Shown in pieces: positions 22,308 to 31,826 of a stretch of DNA of 64,000 bases (within the stretch, counting starts at the first letter, position 1; every line of letters begins with the position of its first letter). The notes beneath the pieces were generated by a model. That model was not told where the DNA came from and ran no database searches. It saw only the letters and a list, made by a program, of their open reading frames with translations. This stretch comes from Brevibacillus migulae (GTDB taxonomy: Bacteria > Bacillota > Bacilli > Brevibacillales > Brevibacillaceae), in contig NZ_SDKD01000003.1 in the NCBI RefSeq assembly GCF_004521915.1, forward strand, positions 124,001 to 188,000, read 5' to 3'. The position numbers were made by a program, and so were the translations under genes.

Positions 22308-23834
22308 ATGGAAGTCAAAGATATTTTCTCGTATAACTGGAGCTACCTTCTGCCCGAGTTTACCATTTTAGGGTTTGCGACGATCCTTTCGCTGCTCGAT
22401 CTGGCCATGGGCAAACGCTCCAACCGAGCGATCATCGGCTGGCTGTCGCTCTTGGGAGTCATCATCGCGGGTGTTTTTGTCACGTTGAATATGGTGAATC
22501 TGAACGAGCCTGTCTCCTATATGGCAGACATGATGCGCGTCGATGATTTTGGCAATGCCTTTAAGCTGATCTTCCTGGCGGGGGTAGCGTGTACCTTGGT
22601 GCTGTCGCTCGCTTATATGAAGTACGGGGAGATTTCCAATCAAAGTGAATATTATTACTTGCTGTTAACCGCATTGCTTGGGTCTATGGTCATGGCTTCC
22701 TCGGCGGACCTGATCACCTTGTTTGTCGGGCTCGAGCTGCTCTCGCTTTCTTCCTTTGTCTTGGTCGGTCTGCGCAAAAAGTCGCTTTTGGCCAATGAAG
22801 CTTCGTTTAAATATGTGGTATCTGGCAGTATCGCCACCGCTTTTACGCTGTTCGGAATGTCCTACATGTACGGCTTGAGCGGTACCACCAACCTGTATCT
22901 GATGACAGAGCGGTTGGCTGAAGCGTACAACGGCGGTTATGCGTTCCTGGTGCTTTTGTCCTTTGCGTTTGTGCTGGTGGGAATCAGCTTTAAAATTTCC
23001 GCGGTACCCAACCATCTGTGGGCTCCGGACGTGTATCAGGGAGCGGCGACTCCGGTCACGGCATTTCTGGCCGTGGTCTCAAAGGCGGCGGGCTTTGCGT
23101 TGGTGCTTAGACTGCTGGTCACGGCTTACATCGGCCTGATCTCGCCTGAGGGGCAGAGTGTGCTGCTGGAAAATTTAAGCCTCATCCTCACGACGGTGGC
23201 GGCCTTGTCCATGATCATTGGGAATACGATGGCCCTGCGCCAGACGAATGTGAAACGGATGATGGCCTATTCCGGGGTAGCGCAGGCAGGTTATATCCTG
23301 GTGCCATTTGCGACACTGACAAATCTGTTTTTCGAGCAGACGGTCTTCTACTTGATCGCTTATCTGCTGGCAAGCTTCGGTGCTTTTGCCGTGCTGATGG
23401 TGGTATTCCGTGATCAAGAGACGGAAGAGTTGAAGTCGTTTGCCGGGCTCTATCACCGCTCGCCGATCATTGCGATCGCCATGACGCTCTTTGTGCTCTC
23501 CTTCGCCGGTATTCCGGTGAGCGCCGGCTTTTTCGGGAAGTTTTATCTGTTCATGAGCGCGCTCTTGCAAAAGCATTATTGGCTGGCAGCGATCATGATG
23601 GGTACGAGCGTAATCTCCTATTTCTACTACTTTGGTTTCATTCGCCAAATGTACATGCGCTCAGGCAGCACCGAAGCAGCCTTGAAGGTGCCTGCAGGAG
23701 TGGCAGTCATCATTACGATTATGGCTTTGGCAACACTCTTGATTGGTATCGTGCCGGGAGCATTGTTTGACTTCGTGCAGGCCAACTTCAATCCAAACTT
23801 TGATTTCGGCAGCATGATGACGCCGGGCAAATAA
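22308..23834 (+). CDS. nuoN: NADH-quinone oxidoreductase subunit N
   Basis: A 508-residue antiporter-like subunit with about 14 helices and the ISFKISAVPNHLWAPDVYQGA block. Last gene of the nuo set. nuoE, nuoF and nuoG, the NADH-oxidising module, are absent from this operon and from the window. Confidence 0.95.
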   Translation: MEVKDIFSYNWSYLLPEFTILGFATILSLLDLAMGKRSNRAIIGWLSLLGVIIAGVFVTLNMVNLNEPVSYMADMMRVDDFGNAFKLIFLAGVACTLVLSLAYMKYGEISNQSEYYYLLLTALLGSMVMASSADLITLFVGLELLSLSSFVLVGLRKKSLLANEASFKYVVSGSIATAFTLFGMSYMYGLSGTTNLYLMTERLAEAYNGGYAFLVLLSFAFVLVGISFKISAVPNHLWAPDVYQGAATPVTAFLAVVSKAAGFALVLRLLVTAYIGLISPEGQSVLLENLSLILTTVAALSMIIGNTMALRQTNVKRMMAYSGVAQAGYILVPFATLTNLFFEQTVFYLIAYLLASFGAFAVLMVVFRDQETEELKSFAGLYHRSPIIAIAMTLFVLSFAGIPVSAGFFGKFYLFMSALLQKHYWLAAIMMGTSVISYFYYFGFIRQMYMRSGSTEAALKVPAGVAVIITIMALATLLIGIVPGALFDFVQANFNPNFDFGSMMTPGK

Positions 23835-23856
23835 TTTGATAGTCTATAGGAAAGAG

Positions 23857-23887
23857 AAGGGGCGGCAGCTAGTGTGCCGCTCCTTTC
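23857..23887 (+). terminator. Hairpin after nuoN
   Basis: An 11-bp stem (23857-23867 with 23875-23885, one G-U pair) ends in CCTTTCC and lacks a full T-run, so it may be a weak terminator or a 3' stabiliser of the nuo transcript. Confidence 0.5.
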
Positions 23888-23936
23888 CGCTGATTGGACG
23901 AAGTGCTTCGGATTTACCCTTATAGGAGGAAACAAA

Positions 23937-24173
23937 ATGTCATCTGTATACCCGCTGATTACGATCGTGGTCTCTATCCTTTGCATCGGCCTGAGCTGGT
24001 GGGCGCTGCAAGCGTTTCGCTTTGACTTGTTCACGAAAAAGGTAGACAGCGCGCAAAGCAAGCTGCTGCAAATTTTGCTATCTATCTTTATTGGACATGG
24101 CGTTGCCCAATTTTTCTTGGAGTACTTGAGCTCATCCTTGCTGCTCGGCAATCTCTTCTCTTCCGCAAATTGA
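23937..24173 (+). CDS. ywzB: DUF1146 small membrane protein (YwzB-like)
   Basis: A 78-residue protein with two predicted membrane helices around a short polar loop. It matches the B. subtilis YwzB/DUF1146 family, which also sits just before ywmB and murA. ATG 23937 follows an AGGAGGAAAC ribosome site; upstream in-frame ATG at 23874 has none. Function unknown. Confidence 0.8.
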   Translation: MSSVYPLITIVVSILCIGLSWWALQAFRFDLFTKKVDSAQSKLLQILLSIFIGHGVAQFFLEYLSSSLLLGNLFSSAN

Positions 24174-24192
24174 TTCCTATGAACTGGTATAT

Positions 24193-24247
24193 CCCCCTAT
24201 CATTCCGTCAAAACTAGTGGCTACATAGAGAACGGAATTGTAGGGGG
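24193..24247 (+). promoter_or_regulatory. Long inverted repeat covering the ywmB ribosome site
   Basis: 16-base arms at 24193-24208 and 24232-24247 pair at 14 positions around a 23-nt loop. The right arm includes the TAGGGGG stretch that serves as ribosome site for ywmB, so the folded leader could restrict translation. Confidence 0.5.
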
Positions 24248-24256
24248 AGTATTTAT

Positions 24257-25009
24257 ATGGGGAAAAAGGGCAGATCGTTATTATTCCTAGTATTGCTTGC
24301 CGGAGTCATACTCATGTATGTGCCGGTGGTGCTGGCCCGTCTGGAAGACCAGGGGACGGCTTCTCAACTGCTGCAGGTGATGGTGTCAACAGGTGCTAAA
24401 GTAACAGAAGTCGAAGTGCGGACAAGTGTGGAAACCGGAAGCGTGACCCGCACAGAGGAAATGGATCAGGCAGCTGCTGCTTGGCTGCAAAAGCTGGGTG
24501 TCGATGCCCGGTTGAATCCAGGGACACGGGAACACGACTTGTATGTTCAACAAATTGTGACAGAACTCAAAGGGATTCGACTTTCTTTCCGAATGATCGG
24601 CGTGCCGGATCACGGCCGATATGCCACACATGTCGTATTTTCATTAAAGGGGAAGCCTGCGCAGCTGCGTGAAATCGAAGCCCTGCAAAATGGATTTGTG
24701 ACAGCTTTTCGGGAAGCAGGACGAGTTCCGCAATTTAGCACTTGTATTCGTGGATTGTACAGTGATAAGATGAGTGTTGACCAGCAGGAGAGCAAAATTT
24801 TGTCGATTTTTGATGCTCTTCATGCCCAAGAACTGGAACGTTTGGCCGATGATACGGTAGTAAGCATATCGGGATATACCCGTTTGTGGGAACCGCATCT
24901 CAAGCTGAATGGCCAGAAAATGAATCTACAAGTGGCAACACATCAGGCTACCGCAACTGGAGAAACGTGGATCACTGTAGGGACACCAATCATCACAGCG
25001 GAATACTAA
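24257..25009 (+). CDS. ywmB: YwmB family protein
   Basis: A 250-residue protein with an N-terminal hydrophobic signal/anchor (residues about 6-26) followed by a soluble extracytoplasmic domain. It corresponds by position and general sequence to YwmB (DUF1779, called TATA-box-binding-like because of a structural resemblance only). It precedes murA as in Bacillus. Function is not established; a role near sporulation or wall synthesis is inferred from neighbours. Confidence 0.8.
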   Translation: MGKKGRSLLFLVLLAGVILMYVPVVLARLEDQGTASQLLQVMVSTGAKVTEVEVRTSVETGSVTRTEEMDQAAAAWLQKLGVDARLNPGTREHDLYVQQIVTELKGIRLSFRMIGVPDHGRYATHVVFSLKGKPAQLREIEALQNGFVTAFREAGRVPQFSTCIRGLYSDKMSVDQQESKILSIFDALHAQELERLADDTVVSISGYTRLWEPHLKLNGQKMNLQVATHQATATGETWITVGTPIITAEY

Positions 25010-25028
25010 GCTCGCGGAGGGGTAAATA

Positions 25029-26369
25029 TTGGATAAGATCGTTGTCCGCGGTGGTAGGGCATTAACAGGAAGTGTAAAAGTTTCAGGCGCGAAAAATGCT
25101 GTACTTCCGATTATTGCAGCTTCGATATTGGCGGAAGAAGGGACAAGCATTATTCATGATGTGCCGGGACTTGCTGATGTCCACACAATATGTGAATTAT
25201 TAAATAGTTTAGGGATTCAGACTACATACGATCGTGAAACCTTGACCATAGACGCAACCAAACTATCGAGTGTAGAGGCCCCGTATGAACTTGTACGCAA
25301 AATGAGAGCTTCCTTCCTGGTGACAGGACCGCTCTTGGCCAGACATGGCAGAGCGCGTGTACCGCTTCCGGGCGGTTGCGCGATCGGTACCCGTGCGATC
25401 GATCAACACCTCAAAGGTTTTGAAGCGATGGGGGCCAAGATTGAAATCGGACAAGGATTCATCGAAGCGCAGGTTCAGGGAAGGCTCAAAGGAGCCAAGA
25501 TCTATCTGGACGTTGCCAGTGTAGGTGCAACCGAAAATATCATGATGGCGGCTGCCTTGGCTGAAGGGACCACCGTGATTGAAAATGCGGCGGAAGAGCC
25601 GGAGATCGTTGACTTGGCGAATTACCTCAACGGGTTGGGAGCCAAGATTCGCGGAGCCGGAACGGGTTCCATCCGCATTGAAGGCGTAGAAAAGCTGAAA
25701 GGCTGCACCCATTGTGTCATCCCGGATCGAATTGAGGCGGGAACCTTCATGGTCGCGGCAGCCATTACCGGCGGCGATGTATTCATCGAAGGCGCGATCA
25801 GTGATCACGTCAAGTCGATTACGGCCAAGCTGCGCGAAATGGGCGTTGAGGTGGAGGAGCAGGAAAATGGCGTGCGTGTGCGTCGGACCGGTGCATTAAA
25901 AGCGGTCGATGTGAAGACCTTGCCATATCCAGGATTCCCTACGGATATGCAATCGCAAATGATGGCGTTGTTGATGGCTTCCGAAGGGACAAGCATCGTC
26001 ACAGAGACGGTTTTCGAGAATCGTTTCATGCATGTGGAAGAGTTCCGCCGGATGAGTGCCAACATTAAAATTGAAGGACGCAGCGCGATTGTGGAGGGCG
26101 GCGTGAAGCTGACCGGAAGCAAAGTGTCGGCGACCGACCTGCGTGCAGGCGCTTCGTTGATTTTGGCTGGGCTGATTGCGGAGGGTGAGACCGAGGTCTT
26201 TGGCCTGCACCATCTCGATCGCGGCTATGTGCGCTTTACCGAAAAGCTGCAGCAGCTCGGTGCACAAGTAGAGCGTGTTGTTCATGAGGAACAGCAAGCT
26301 GTACAGGAAAAGGAAAAAGAGAGCGCGCCAGCTCCGCTCAAAGTGAATCTATCACCCAATTTTGCATAG
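25029..26369 (+). CDS. murA: UDP-N-acetylglucosamine 1-carboxyvinyltransferase
   Basis: A 446-residue enzyme transferring enolpyruvate from PEP to UDP-GlcNAc, the first committed step of peptidoglycan synthesis. The catalytic cysteine C117 is in the [11 protein letters not shown] loop, the site attacked by fosfomycin; presence of Cys and not Asp predicts sensitivity. Start TTG after a GGAGGGG site. The last 30 or so residues are a charged tail beyond the usual enzyme end. Position next to ywmB and spoIID corresponds to murAA of B. subtilis. Confidence 0.96.
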   Translation: MDKIVVRGGRALTGSVKVSGAKNAVLPIIAASILAEEGTSIIHDVPGLADVHTICELLNSLGIQTTYDRETLTIDATKLSSVEAPYELVRKMRASFLVTGPLLARHGRARVPLPGGCAIGTRAIDQHLKGFEAMGAKIEIGQGFIEAQVQGRLKGAKIYLDVASVGATENIMMAAALAEGTTVIENAAEEPEIVDLANYLNGLGAKIRGAGTGSIRIEGVEKLKGCTHCVIPDRIEAGTFMVAAAITGGDVFIEGAISDHVKSITAKLREMGVEVEEQENGVRVRRTGALKAVDVKTLPYPGFPTDMQSQMMALLMASEGTSIVTETVFENRFMHVEEFRRMSANIKIEGRSAIVEGGVKLTGSKVSATDLRAGASLILAGLIAEGETEVFGLHHLDRGYVRFTEKLQQLGAQVERVVHEEQQAVQEKEKESAPAPLKVNLSPNFA

Positions 26370-26376
26370 CATCAGC

Positions 26377-26407
26377 AAAGGGCTTCCGTTCGCGGGGCCC
26401 TTTTTTA
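26377..26407 (+). terminator. Terminator after murA
   Basis: A stem of AAGGG paired with CCCTT, extended by C/U-G pairs, is capped by a TTCG tetraloop and followed by six T residues. Confidence 0.85.
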
Positions 26408-26543
26408 CGTCTGCTATCAGCCTTTTTATCGAATCTCAACTCTCTCTTCCTCTCAAGTCTACTGTTCTATTCCCTCCCCCTCCATCATACGTTTTAACAG
26501 TCACGGAAGTTGTCCTGCACAAGATAGGGAAGGAGACAGTTCA

Positions 26544-27542
26544 ATGAAACGATACATGGTCATCCTGCTGTTAGTCATGCCGCTATGCCTGGTCCTGCTG
26601 CCAGCTTTACTGGTTTACTATTTTTCGCCCGCTGAACCTAGCAGTGTGCCAGCAGCCGTCATTGGCAATCAAGGGAAGCCCATGCAGCAAATACCGATTC
26701 AGATCTATCGTGTGCAAAAAAAGAAGATCGAGACGGTGCCGCTGGAGACGTACATCGAGGGAGTCGTGTCGGCCGAGATGCCTGCCGAGTTTGAGCTGGA
26801 GGCGTTGAAGGCGCAAGCGATGGCAGCACGGACCTACATCATCAAACGATTGCATGAGGGGCGCTTTAGCGACGTACCACAGGGAGCACAGGTCACAGAT
26901 ACGGTCCAGCATCAGGCGTATCTGGATGAGCAGCAGCGAAAAGAGCGCTGGGGCGAGCAATACGAATGGAAAACGAAAAAAATCAAGCAGGCCGTCAGCG
27001 AAACGATGGGGATCGTGCTTACCTATCAGGGGGAGCCGATTGATGCTACGTTTTTCTCTACCAGCAATGGATTTACGGAGAATGCCAATGAGTATTGGGA
27101 AAAGCAGATTCCGTATTTGCGCAGCGTAGCAAGCCCGTGGGACATCGAGTCGCCGCGGTTTGAAGAAAAGGTCACGATGCCGATCGGCGAGCTGGAGCAA
27201 AAGCTGGGAGTACGGTTGGACAGCCAGGCGATCAGCAAAGGCAGCTGGTACCAAGTGCTGGACACGACGACAGGCAACCGGATCGGACGGGTGCGGATCG
27301 GCACGAAGGAATTCAGCGGACGCGAGATACGCGAAAAGCTGGGGCTGAATTCGTCGTCCTTTACGATGCGGTTGTCTGCCAAGCAGGTTACGATTACCAC
27401 ACGCGGCTACGGACATGGCGTGGGCATGAGCCAGTGGGGAGCCAACGGCATGGCCAAAAGAGGCAATAATGCGGAGCAAATCGTGAAGTATTTTTACCGA
27501 GGCGTCACCCTGCAAAACTATACGCAAGTGAAACGTGGCTAA
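26544..27542 (+). CDS. spoIID: Stage II sporulation protein D
   Basis: A 332-residue membrane-anchored lytic transglycosylase used with SpoIIP/SpoIIM to drive engulfment of the forespore. One N-terminal membrane helix is followed by the SpoIID/LytB domain; the catalytic glutamate is expected in GVVSAEMPAEFELEALKAQA. A GGAAGGAGA ribosome site precedes the ATG. A CATACGTT at 26486-26493 resembles a sigma-E -10 box, in keeping with mother-cell expression, but I could not see a clean -35. Confidence 0.93.
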   Translation: MKRYMVILLLVMPLCLVLLPALLVYYFSPAEPSSVPAAVIGNQGKPMQQIPIQIYRVQKKKIETVPLETYIEGVVSAEMPAEFELEALKAQAMAARTYIIKRLHEGRFSDVPQGAQVTDTVQHQAYLDEQQRKERWGEQYEWKTKKIKQAVSETMGIVLTYQGEPIDATFFSTSNGFTENANEYWEKQIPYLRSVASPWDIESPRFEEKVTMPIGELEQKLGVRLDSQAISKGSWYQVLDTTTGNRIGRVRIGTKEFSGREIREKLGLNSSSFTMRLSAKQVTITTRGYGHGVGMSQWGANGMAKRGNNAEQIVKYFYRGVTLQNYTQVKRG

Positions 27543-27637
27543 TAATCAAATCGTTGGCACTATTTTCCCATTTTCCCCATCTCTCAGGTTTAACCATTGA
27601 AAAAGTGGTGATACTGAGGGATGAGGTGATGAAAATA

Positions 27638-28387
27638 ATGGAAGATCAAAAAAATCCGAATCAACCTATTCCATTCAAAAAGGCAAGCGCCTGGAAAACA
27701 TTCCTGGGCAAAAAGTGGGCGTTCCCCGCGATCTACATCGGGACGGCGGCAATCATTCTGGCATTCGTGATGTGGTACCAAAGCAGCTTGACAAACACCG
27801 TAGTGGACAAAGCCAACTTGACGAATGGCGTGACCGTGAACGAACCAGCGGCGGAAACACCTGCTTCGGAAGCAAATCCAGAGGAAGCGATTCCGGTTGG
27901 AGCAGAAGCGAAGCCGGTTGAGCTTTCCTGGCCAGTGGCAAGTGGCGTTACTTATGAAACAGGCATGACCTTCTTCGATGACTCCCTGTCCAAGGAAGAG
28001 CAGCAAAAAGCGTTGGTGAAGTACGATGATACTTTCATCCCGCACACAGGTATCGACCTCGTTTCTACAGATGGAAAACCATTTGATGTAGCAGCAGCGC
28101 TGGAAGGAAAAGTGCTTACTGTGGAAAATGATCCGCTCGTAGGCAACCAAGTCGAGATTGAGCATGCCAACAAGGTTGTGACCGTATATCAAAGCCTCGA
28201 TAAAGTAGTGGTCAAACCGGGCGATCAAGTGGCAAAAGGCCAAATGATCGGTACAGCTGGCAAAAACGTATATGAAAAAGATGCGGCGGCACATCTCCAC
28301 TTCGAAGTCCGAGTCGATGGAGAAGCCGTGAATCCGGAAGAATACTTGAGCGCTACAGAAGCAAAAGAACAAGCGGAGTCCCGTTAA
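27638..28387 (+). CDS. spoIIQ: SpoIIQ-like M23 (LytM) protein
   Basis: A 249-residue protein: cytoplasmic N-terminus, one membrane helix (about residues 29-47), an acidic linker and a LytM/M23 domain. It is the expected forespore partner of SpoIIIAH, forming the intercellular channel. ATG 27638 is chosen because GAGGTGA lies 9 bases upstream; ATG 27629 overlaps that site. Unlike the degenerate B. subtilis protein as I recall it, the zinc-site pattern appears complete here: H136-x3-D140 (HTGID) and H219-x-H221 (HLH). It follows spoIID as in Bacillus. Confidence 0.88.
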   Translation: MEDQKNPNQPIPFKKASAWKTFLGKKWAFPAIYIGTAAIILAFVMWYQSSLTNTVVDKANLTNGVTVNEPAAETPASEANPEEAIPVGAEAKPVELSWPVASGVTYETGMTFFDDSLSKEEQQKALVKYDDTFIPHTGIDLVSTDGKPFDVAAALEGKVLTVENDPLVGNQVEIEHANKVVTVYQSLDKVVVKPGDQVAKGQMIGTAGKNVYEKDAAAHLHFEVRVDGEAVNPEEYLSATEAKEQAESR

Positions 28388-28403
28388 TCGAAGAAATGCA
28401 TGC

Positions 28404-28441
28404 AAGCAGTCTGTCAAAAATGGCAGGCTGCTTTTCTTTTG
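28404..28441 (+). terminator. Terminator after spoIIQ
   Basis: A 13-bp stem with two G-U pairs (28404-28416 with 28421-28433) and a short A-rich loop is followed by TTTCTTTT. Confidence 0.85.
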
Positions 28442-28609
28442 GCAAAACCGCGATGGAATGCGGGTTTGACCAGCTTCGTGGGACAGAGGTGGACGCGCTG
28501 TGAAAAAAAGATGTGGTCTTGCTGGCTTGTCAGGCTTGGAAACGTAGAATATGTGTCCGCACCCACCCATATATTGTATCAGACAATTTCGATACAGGAG
28601 GCGAGGAAT

Positions 28610-28897
28610 GTGCACGATTACATCAAAGAGCGGACCATAAAGATAGGGCGTTATATTGTAGAAACACGCAATACGGTTCGCATGATCGCCAAAGAGTTCG
28701 GAGTTTCCAAAAGCACTGTGCACAAGGATCTGACCGAGCGGCTGCCTGAGATAAATCCAGATTTGGCAAATCAAGTGAAAGAGATCTTGGAGTATCACAA
28801 GGCAATCAGACATTTGAGAGGTGGGGAAGCGACGAAAATCAAGTACAAGCGCAAGACCAAAAAAGTCAGAATCGAACAGGAAGAAAGTGTTCAATAA
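28610..28897 (+). CDS. spoIIID: Sporulation transcription factor SpoIIID
   Basis: A 95-residue DNA-binding protein regulating mother-cell genes between sigma-E and sigma-K. The helix-turn-helix lies at about residues 22-45 (VRMIAKEFGVSKSTVHKDL), followed by the basic C-terminal tail that also contacts DNA. GTG 28610 is the start: AGGAGG lies 8 bases before it. The frame is open upstream to 28400 but that part crosses the spoIIQ terminator and is not coding. Confidence 0.95.
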   Translation: MHDYIKERTIKIGRYIVETRNTVRMIAKEFGVSKSTVHKDLTERLPEINPDLANQVKEILEYHKAIRHLRGGEATKIKYKRKTKKVRIEQEESVQ

Positions 28898-28991
28898 ATT
28901 ATCAGCAAATACAAAAGGATTTCCTTGTCCTCTCACGAAATAAGTCCTAGAATAGAAAAGTAGTTATGTAGATTGCAGGGAGGACCTTTTC

Positions 28992-30005
28992 ATGTTTAGT
29001 AAGGATATCGGGATCGATCTAGGCACTGCCAATGTATTGATATATGTACGTGGGAAGGGTATTGTCCTAGACGAACCGTCTGTAGTGGCGATTGACAATC
29101 AGACCAAAAAGGTGCTCGCTGTAGGGGATGAGGCACGTCGGATGGTTGGACGTACGCCTGGGAATATTGTCGCCATTCGCCCGTTGAGGGATGGTGTGAT
29201 CGCCGACTTTGAATTGACGGAATCCATGCTGAAGCATTTCTTGGCAAAAATCGGGGGTAAGAGCATGTTCGCGCGTCCGCGCATCTTGATCTGCTGCCCA
29301 ACCAATATTACATCTGTGGAACAAAAAGCGATTCGTGAAGCGGCTGAACGCAGTGGCGGCGCTCGCGAAGTATTTATCGAGGAAGAGCCAAAGGTAGCGG
29401 CAATTGGTGCAGGGATGGACATTTTCCAGCCTTCCGGAAATATGGTCGTCGATATTGGCGGTGGAACGACTGACGTAGCGGTTCTCTCTATGGGTGATAT
29501 CGTGACCGCTTCTTCCATCAAGGTCGCCGGAGACAAGTTCGATTCTGCAATCATGCGTTACATAAAAAACAAGTATAAGCTGTTGATCGGTGAGCGTACA
29601 GCGGAAGACATCAAAATCCAGATTGGAACGGTATACGGCGGACGCCAGGACGAGATGGATATTCGCGGGAGAGACATGGTAACCGGTTTGCCACAAACCA
29701 TTACCATCAATTCCCGAGAAGTCCAGGAAGCCCTGGCAGAGTCGGTTAGTTCCATTGTACAAGCTGCAAAAAGCGTTTTAGAGCGTACACCTCCAGAGCT
29801 TTCTGCCGATATAATAGATAAGGGCGTTTTTATCACAGGCGGCGGCGCGATGCTGCACGGCCTGGATGACATGCTGGCAGAAGAACTCAAGGTGCCGGTA
29901 TTGGTAGCGGAGGATCCGATGATGTGCGTGGCCAAAGGCACGGGCATCATGCTTGATTATTTGGACAAGGTATCCGCTTCCCGGAAAAAAGGATTTCTGG
30001 GATAA
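28992..30005 (+). CDS. mbl: Rod shape-determining protein Mbl (MreB family)
   Basis: A 337-residue actin-like protein that guides lateral wall synthesis with the elongation machinery. Phosphate-binding loops GIDLGTANVLIY and VVDIGGGTTDVAVLS and the adenosine motif GGGAMLHGLD are present. Position directly after spoIIID identifies it as Mbl and not MreB proper. Confidence 0.95.
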   Translation: MFSKDIGIDLGTANVLIYVRGKGIVLDEPSVVAIDNQTKKVLAVGDEARRMVGRTPGNIVAIRPLRDGVIADFELTESMLKHFLAKIGGKSMFARPRILICCPTNITSVEQKAIREAAERSGGAREVFIEEEPKVAAIGAGMDIFQPSGNMVVDIGGGTTDVAVLSMGDIVTASSIKVAGDKFDSAIMRYIKNKYKLLIGERTAEDIKIQIGTVYGGRQDEMDIRGRDMVTGLPQTITINSREVQEALAESVSSIVQAAKSVLERTPPELSADIIDKGVFITGGGAMLHGLDDMLAEELKVPVLVAEDPMMCVAKGTGIMLDYLDKVSASRKKGFLG

Positions 30006-30051
30006 GCAGCTGCCAATGACGAGAACGCCATGACGAAGGGGGTACAACAGC

Positions 30052-30993
30052 TTGATCAGGGGACTATACACGGCCGCATCTGGAATGCTCGCGCTGCAGC
30101 GGCGTCAGGAAACATTGGCTAACAATATTGCAAACGTCAATACGCCGGGCTTCAAGGAAGACGAAGGAGTGCTACGCGCTTTCCCGGAACAACTGATTTC
30201 CCGCATCCGCGACAAGGAAGGGATCTCGGTGCAAGGGTATCCTGATCCGACTGGACAACCTGCCATGATCGGACGTTTGAATACCGGTGTATACATGCCG
30301 GAAGCCCTGGCTAATTTCAAGCAGGGGGATATTCAACAGTCGGACAACCCTTATGATGTGGCGCTGCTCGACAATATTGGCCCGGATGCAGACGGCAACA
30401 AGCGCAATCTGTTTTTCAGCGTCGCGCGCATTCCAGATCCGGTGAATCAGCCGACTGCCGCACCGGAAGAAATCCGCTATACCCGCAATGGGCAATGGCA
30501 AGTCAATGAGCAAGGCTTTTTGGTGACGCCAGATGGCTATTATGTATTGGATAACAACAATGCAGCGATCCGTGTCAATAATCCGGATGACCCAGCGCAA
30601 AGCGCGGGGGAGTTCCTGAAAATATCGGAAACAGGCGAATTGCTGATGCCGGATCCCATGAATCCAGGGGGAGAACTGGTTCCGCTCGGAGCGCCGGAAG
30701 CTCGTCTCGCTTTGAAGGTTGTGACCGATCCGAACCAGCTCGTCCGGGAGGGCAACAACATTTACCGTTGGGAAGGCGACGGTGAGCCGGCCAACGTGAT
30801 GGATGATCCTGCTCTCGACGGATTTTATGGAGTGAAGCAAGGGTGGGTGGAGCGTTCCAATGTGAATGCCGCCCAAAATATGACCGACATGATGTCCGTC
30901 CTCCGTGCCTATGAAGCCAATCAACGGGTCATTACGACGTTGGACGGCACGATGGACAAAGCAGTCAATGAAATTGGCCGGGTGAACGGCTAA
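30052..30993 (+). CDS. flhO: Flagellar rod/hook-basal body protein FlhO
   Basis: A 313-residue FlgF/FlgG-family rod protein. It begins with the flg_bb_rod motif (LANNIANVNTPGFK) and ends with the FlgG C-terminal motif (MTDMMSVLRAYEANQRVI), both of which form the coiled terminal helices of rod subunits. Start TTG 30052 is 9 bases after AAGGGGG. In B. subtilis, flhO-flhP follow mbl and encode distal rod parts. Confidence 0.92.
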   Translation: MIRGLYTAASGMLALQRRQETLANNIANVNTPGFKEDEGVLRAFPEQLISRIRDKEGISVQGYPDPTGQPAMIGRLNTGVYMPEALANFKQGDIQQSDNPYDVALLDNIGPDADGNKRNLFFSVARIPDPVNQPTAAPEEIRYTRNGQWQVNEQGFLVTPDGYYVLDNNNAAIRVNNPDDPAQSAGEFLKISETGELLMPDPMNPGGELVPLGAPEARLALKVVTDPNQLVREGNNIYRWEGDGEPANVMDDPALDGFYGVKQGWVERSNVNAAQNMTDMMSVLRAYEANQRVITTLDGTMDKAVNEIGRVNG

Positions 30994-31007
30994 AAGGAGT
31001 GGGTTGA

Positions 31008-31799
31008 ATGCAGTCACTTAACATTTCTACAGCAGCGTTGCGCAGCGTTCAATACGCTCTGGATACCACGGCGAACAACCTGGCCAATGTGGATACGGTT
31101 GGCTATAAAAAGCGTGATGTTGCCTTTTCGGAGCTGCTGGCTGACAGTGTGGGCGAGCAGCCGGGTGCTGATACCCAGCGCACGTCTCCTCCGGGATTGC
31201 GCGTCGGCAGCGGCGTTAAAGTAGGCTTGACGAAGCTCAATCTGGCGCAGGGCAGCGTAAAGGTAACGGATGTGCCGACGGACTTGATGATTGAGGGCGA
31301 AGGATACTTCATGGTTGGGCGTAACATCAATCAGCCTGGAAATGAAAAAACCTTTTTGACGCGAAACGGTAACTTTCGAATCAGCCCGTCCTTGACGTAC
31401 CCAGGTTCGTACAATCTGGTCACGGCGAATGGCGATGTTTTGCTGGACGAATCCGGTGTGGAGATCACGCTCGACAGCGCAGCTGCTTTCAAGATCGAAC
31501 AGGATGGCACGATCTCTTCCAATGACACGGGAGGAAAGATTCCCGTCTGGAGAGTGGACAACCTGGACCAATACCAGCAGGTTGGGGCAAACGAGTTTGA
31601 AGTCTCGGCTCAGCAGAGAGCGCTATTGGCCACAGTCGAATCCCCTTTGCGTCAAGGTGCATTGGAAACCTCCAATGTGGATATGACCAAGGAGATGTCG
31701 CAATTGGTATTGATCCAGCGTGCGTACCAATTCAATGCCCGTGCAGTGAACATCAGCGATCAGATGATGGGGATCGCCACTTCACTGCGCAACCGCTAA
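31008..31799 (+). CDS. flhP: Flagellar rod/hook-basal body protein FlhP
   Basis: A 263-residue paralogue of FlhO, with N-terminal LANVDTVGYKKRDVAF and C-terminal VDMTKEMSQLVLIQRAYQFNARA motifs. It is expected to form the FlgG-like distal rod together with FlhO. AAAAGGAGTGGG ribosome site; 14 bases after flhO, so co-transcribed. Confidence 0.92.
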   Translation: MQSLNISTAALRSVQYALDTTANNLANVDTVGYKKRDVAFSELLADSVGEQPGADTQRTSPPGLRVGSGVKVGLTKLNLAQGSVKVTDVPTDLMIEGEGYFMVGRNINQPGNEKTFLTRNGNFRISPSLTYPGSYNLVTANGDVLLDESGVEITLDSAAAFKIEQDGTISSNDTGGKIPVWRVDNLDQYQQVGANEFEVSAQQRALLATVESPLRQGALETSNVDMTKEMSQLVLIQRAYQFNARAVNISDQMMGIATSLRNR

Positions 31800-31826
31800 T
31801 TTTGGCAAGGTCGGAGGAAGCCTTTG

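Noticed and set aside
28568..28599. Sigma-E-like promoter (CATATATT and GATACAGG) right before spoIIID
   Set aside because: The -10-like box overlaps the ribosome site, so a transcript from it would lack the ribosome site; treated as coincidence.
28400..28609. N-terminal extension of spoIIID to 498 bases
   Set aside because: The upstream part covers the spoIIQ terminator hairpin and has no ribosome site; GTG 28610 has an ideal one and gives the normal protein length.
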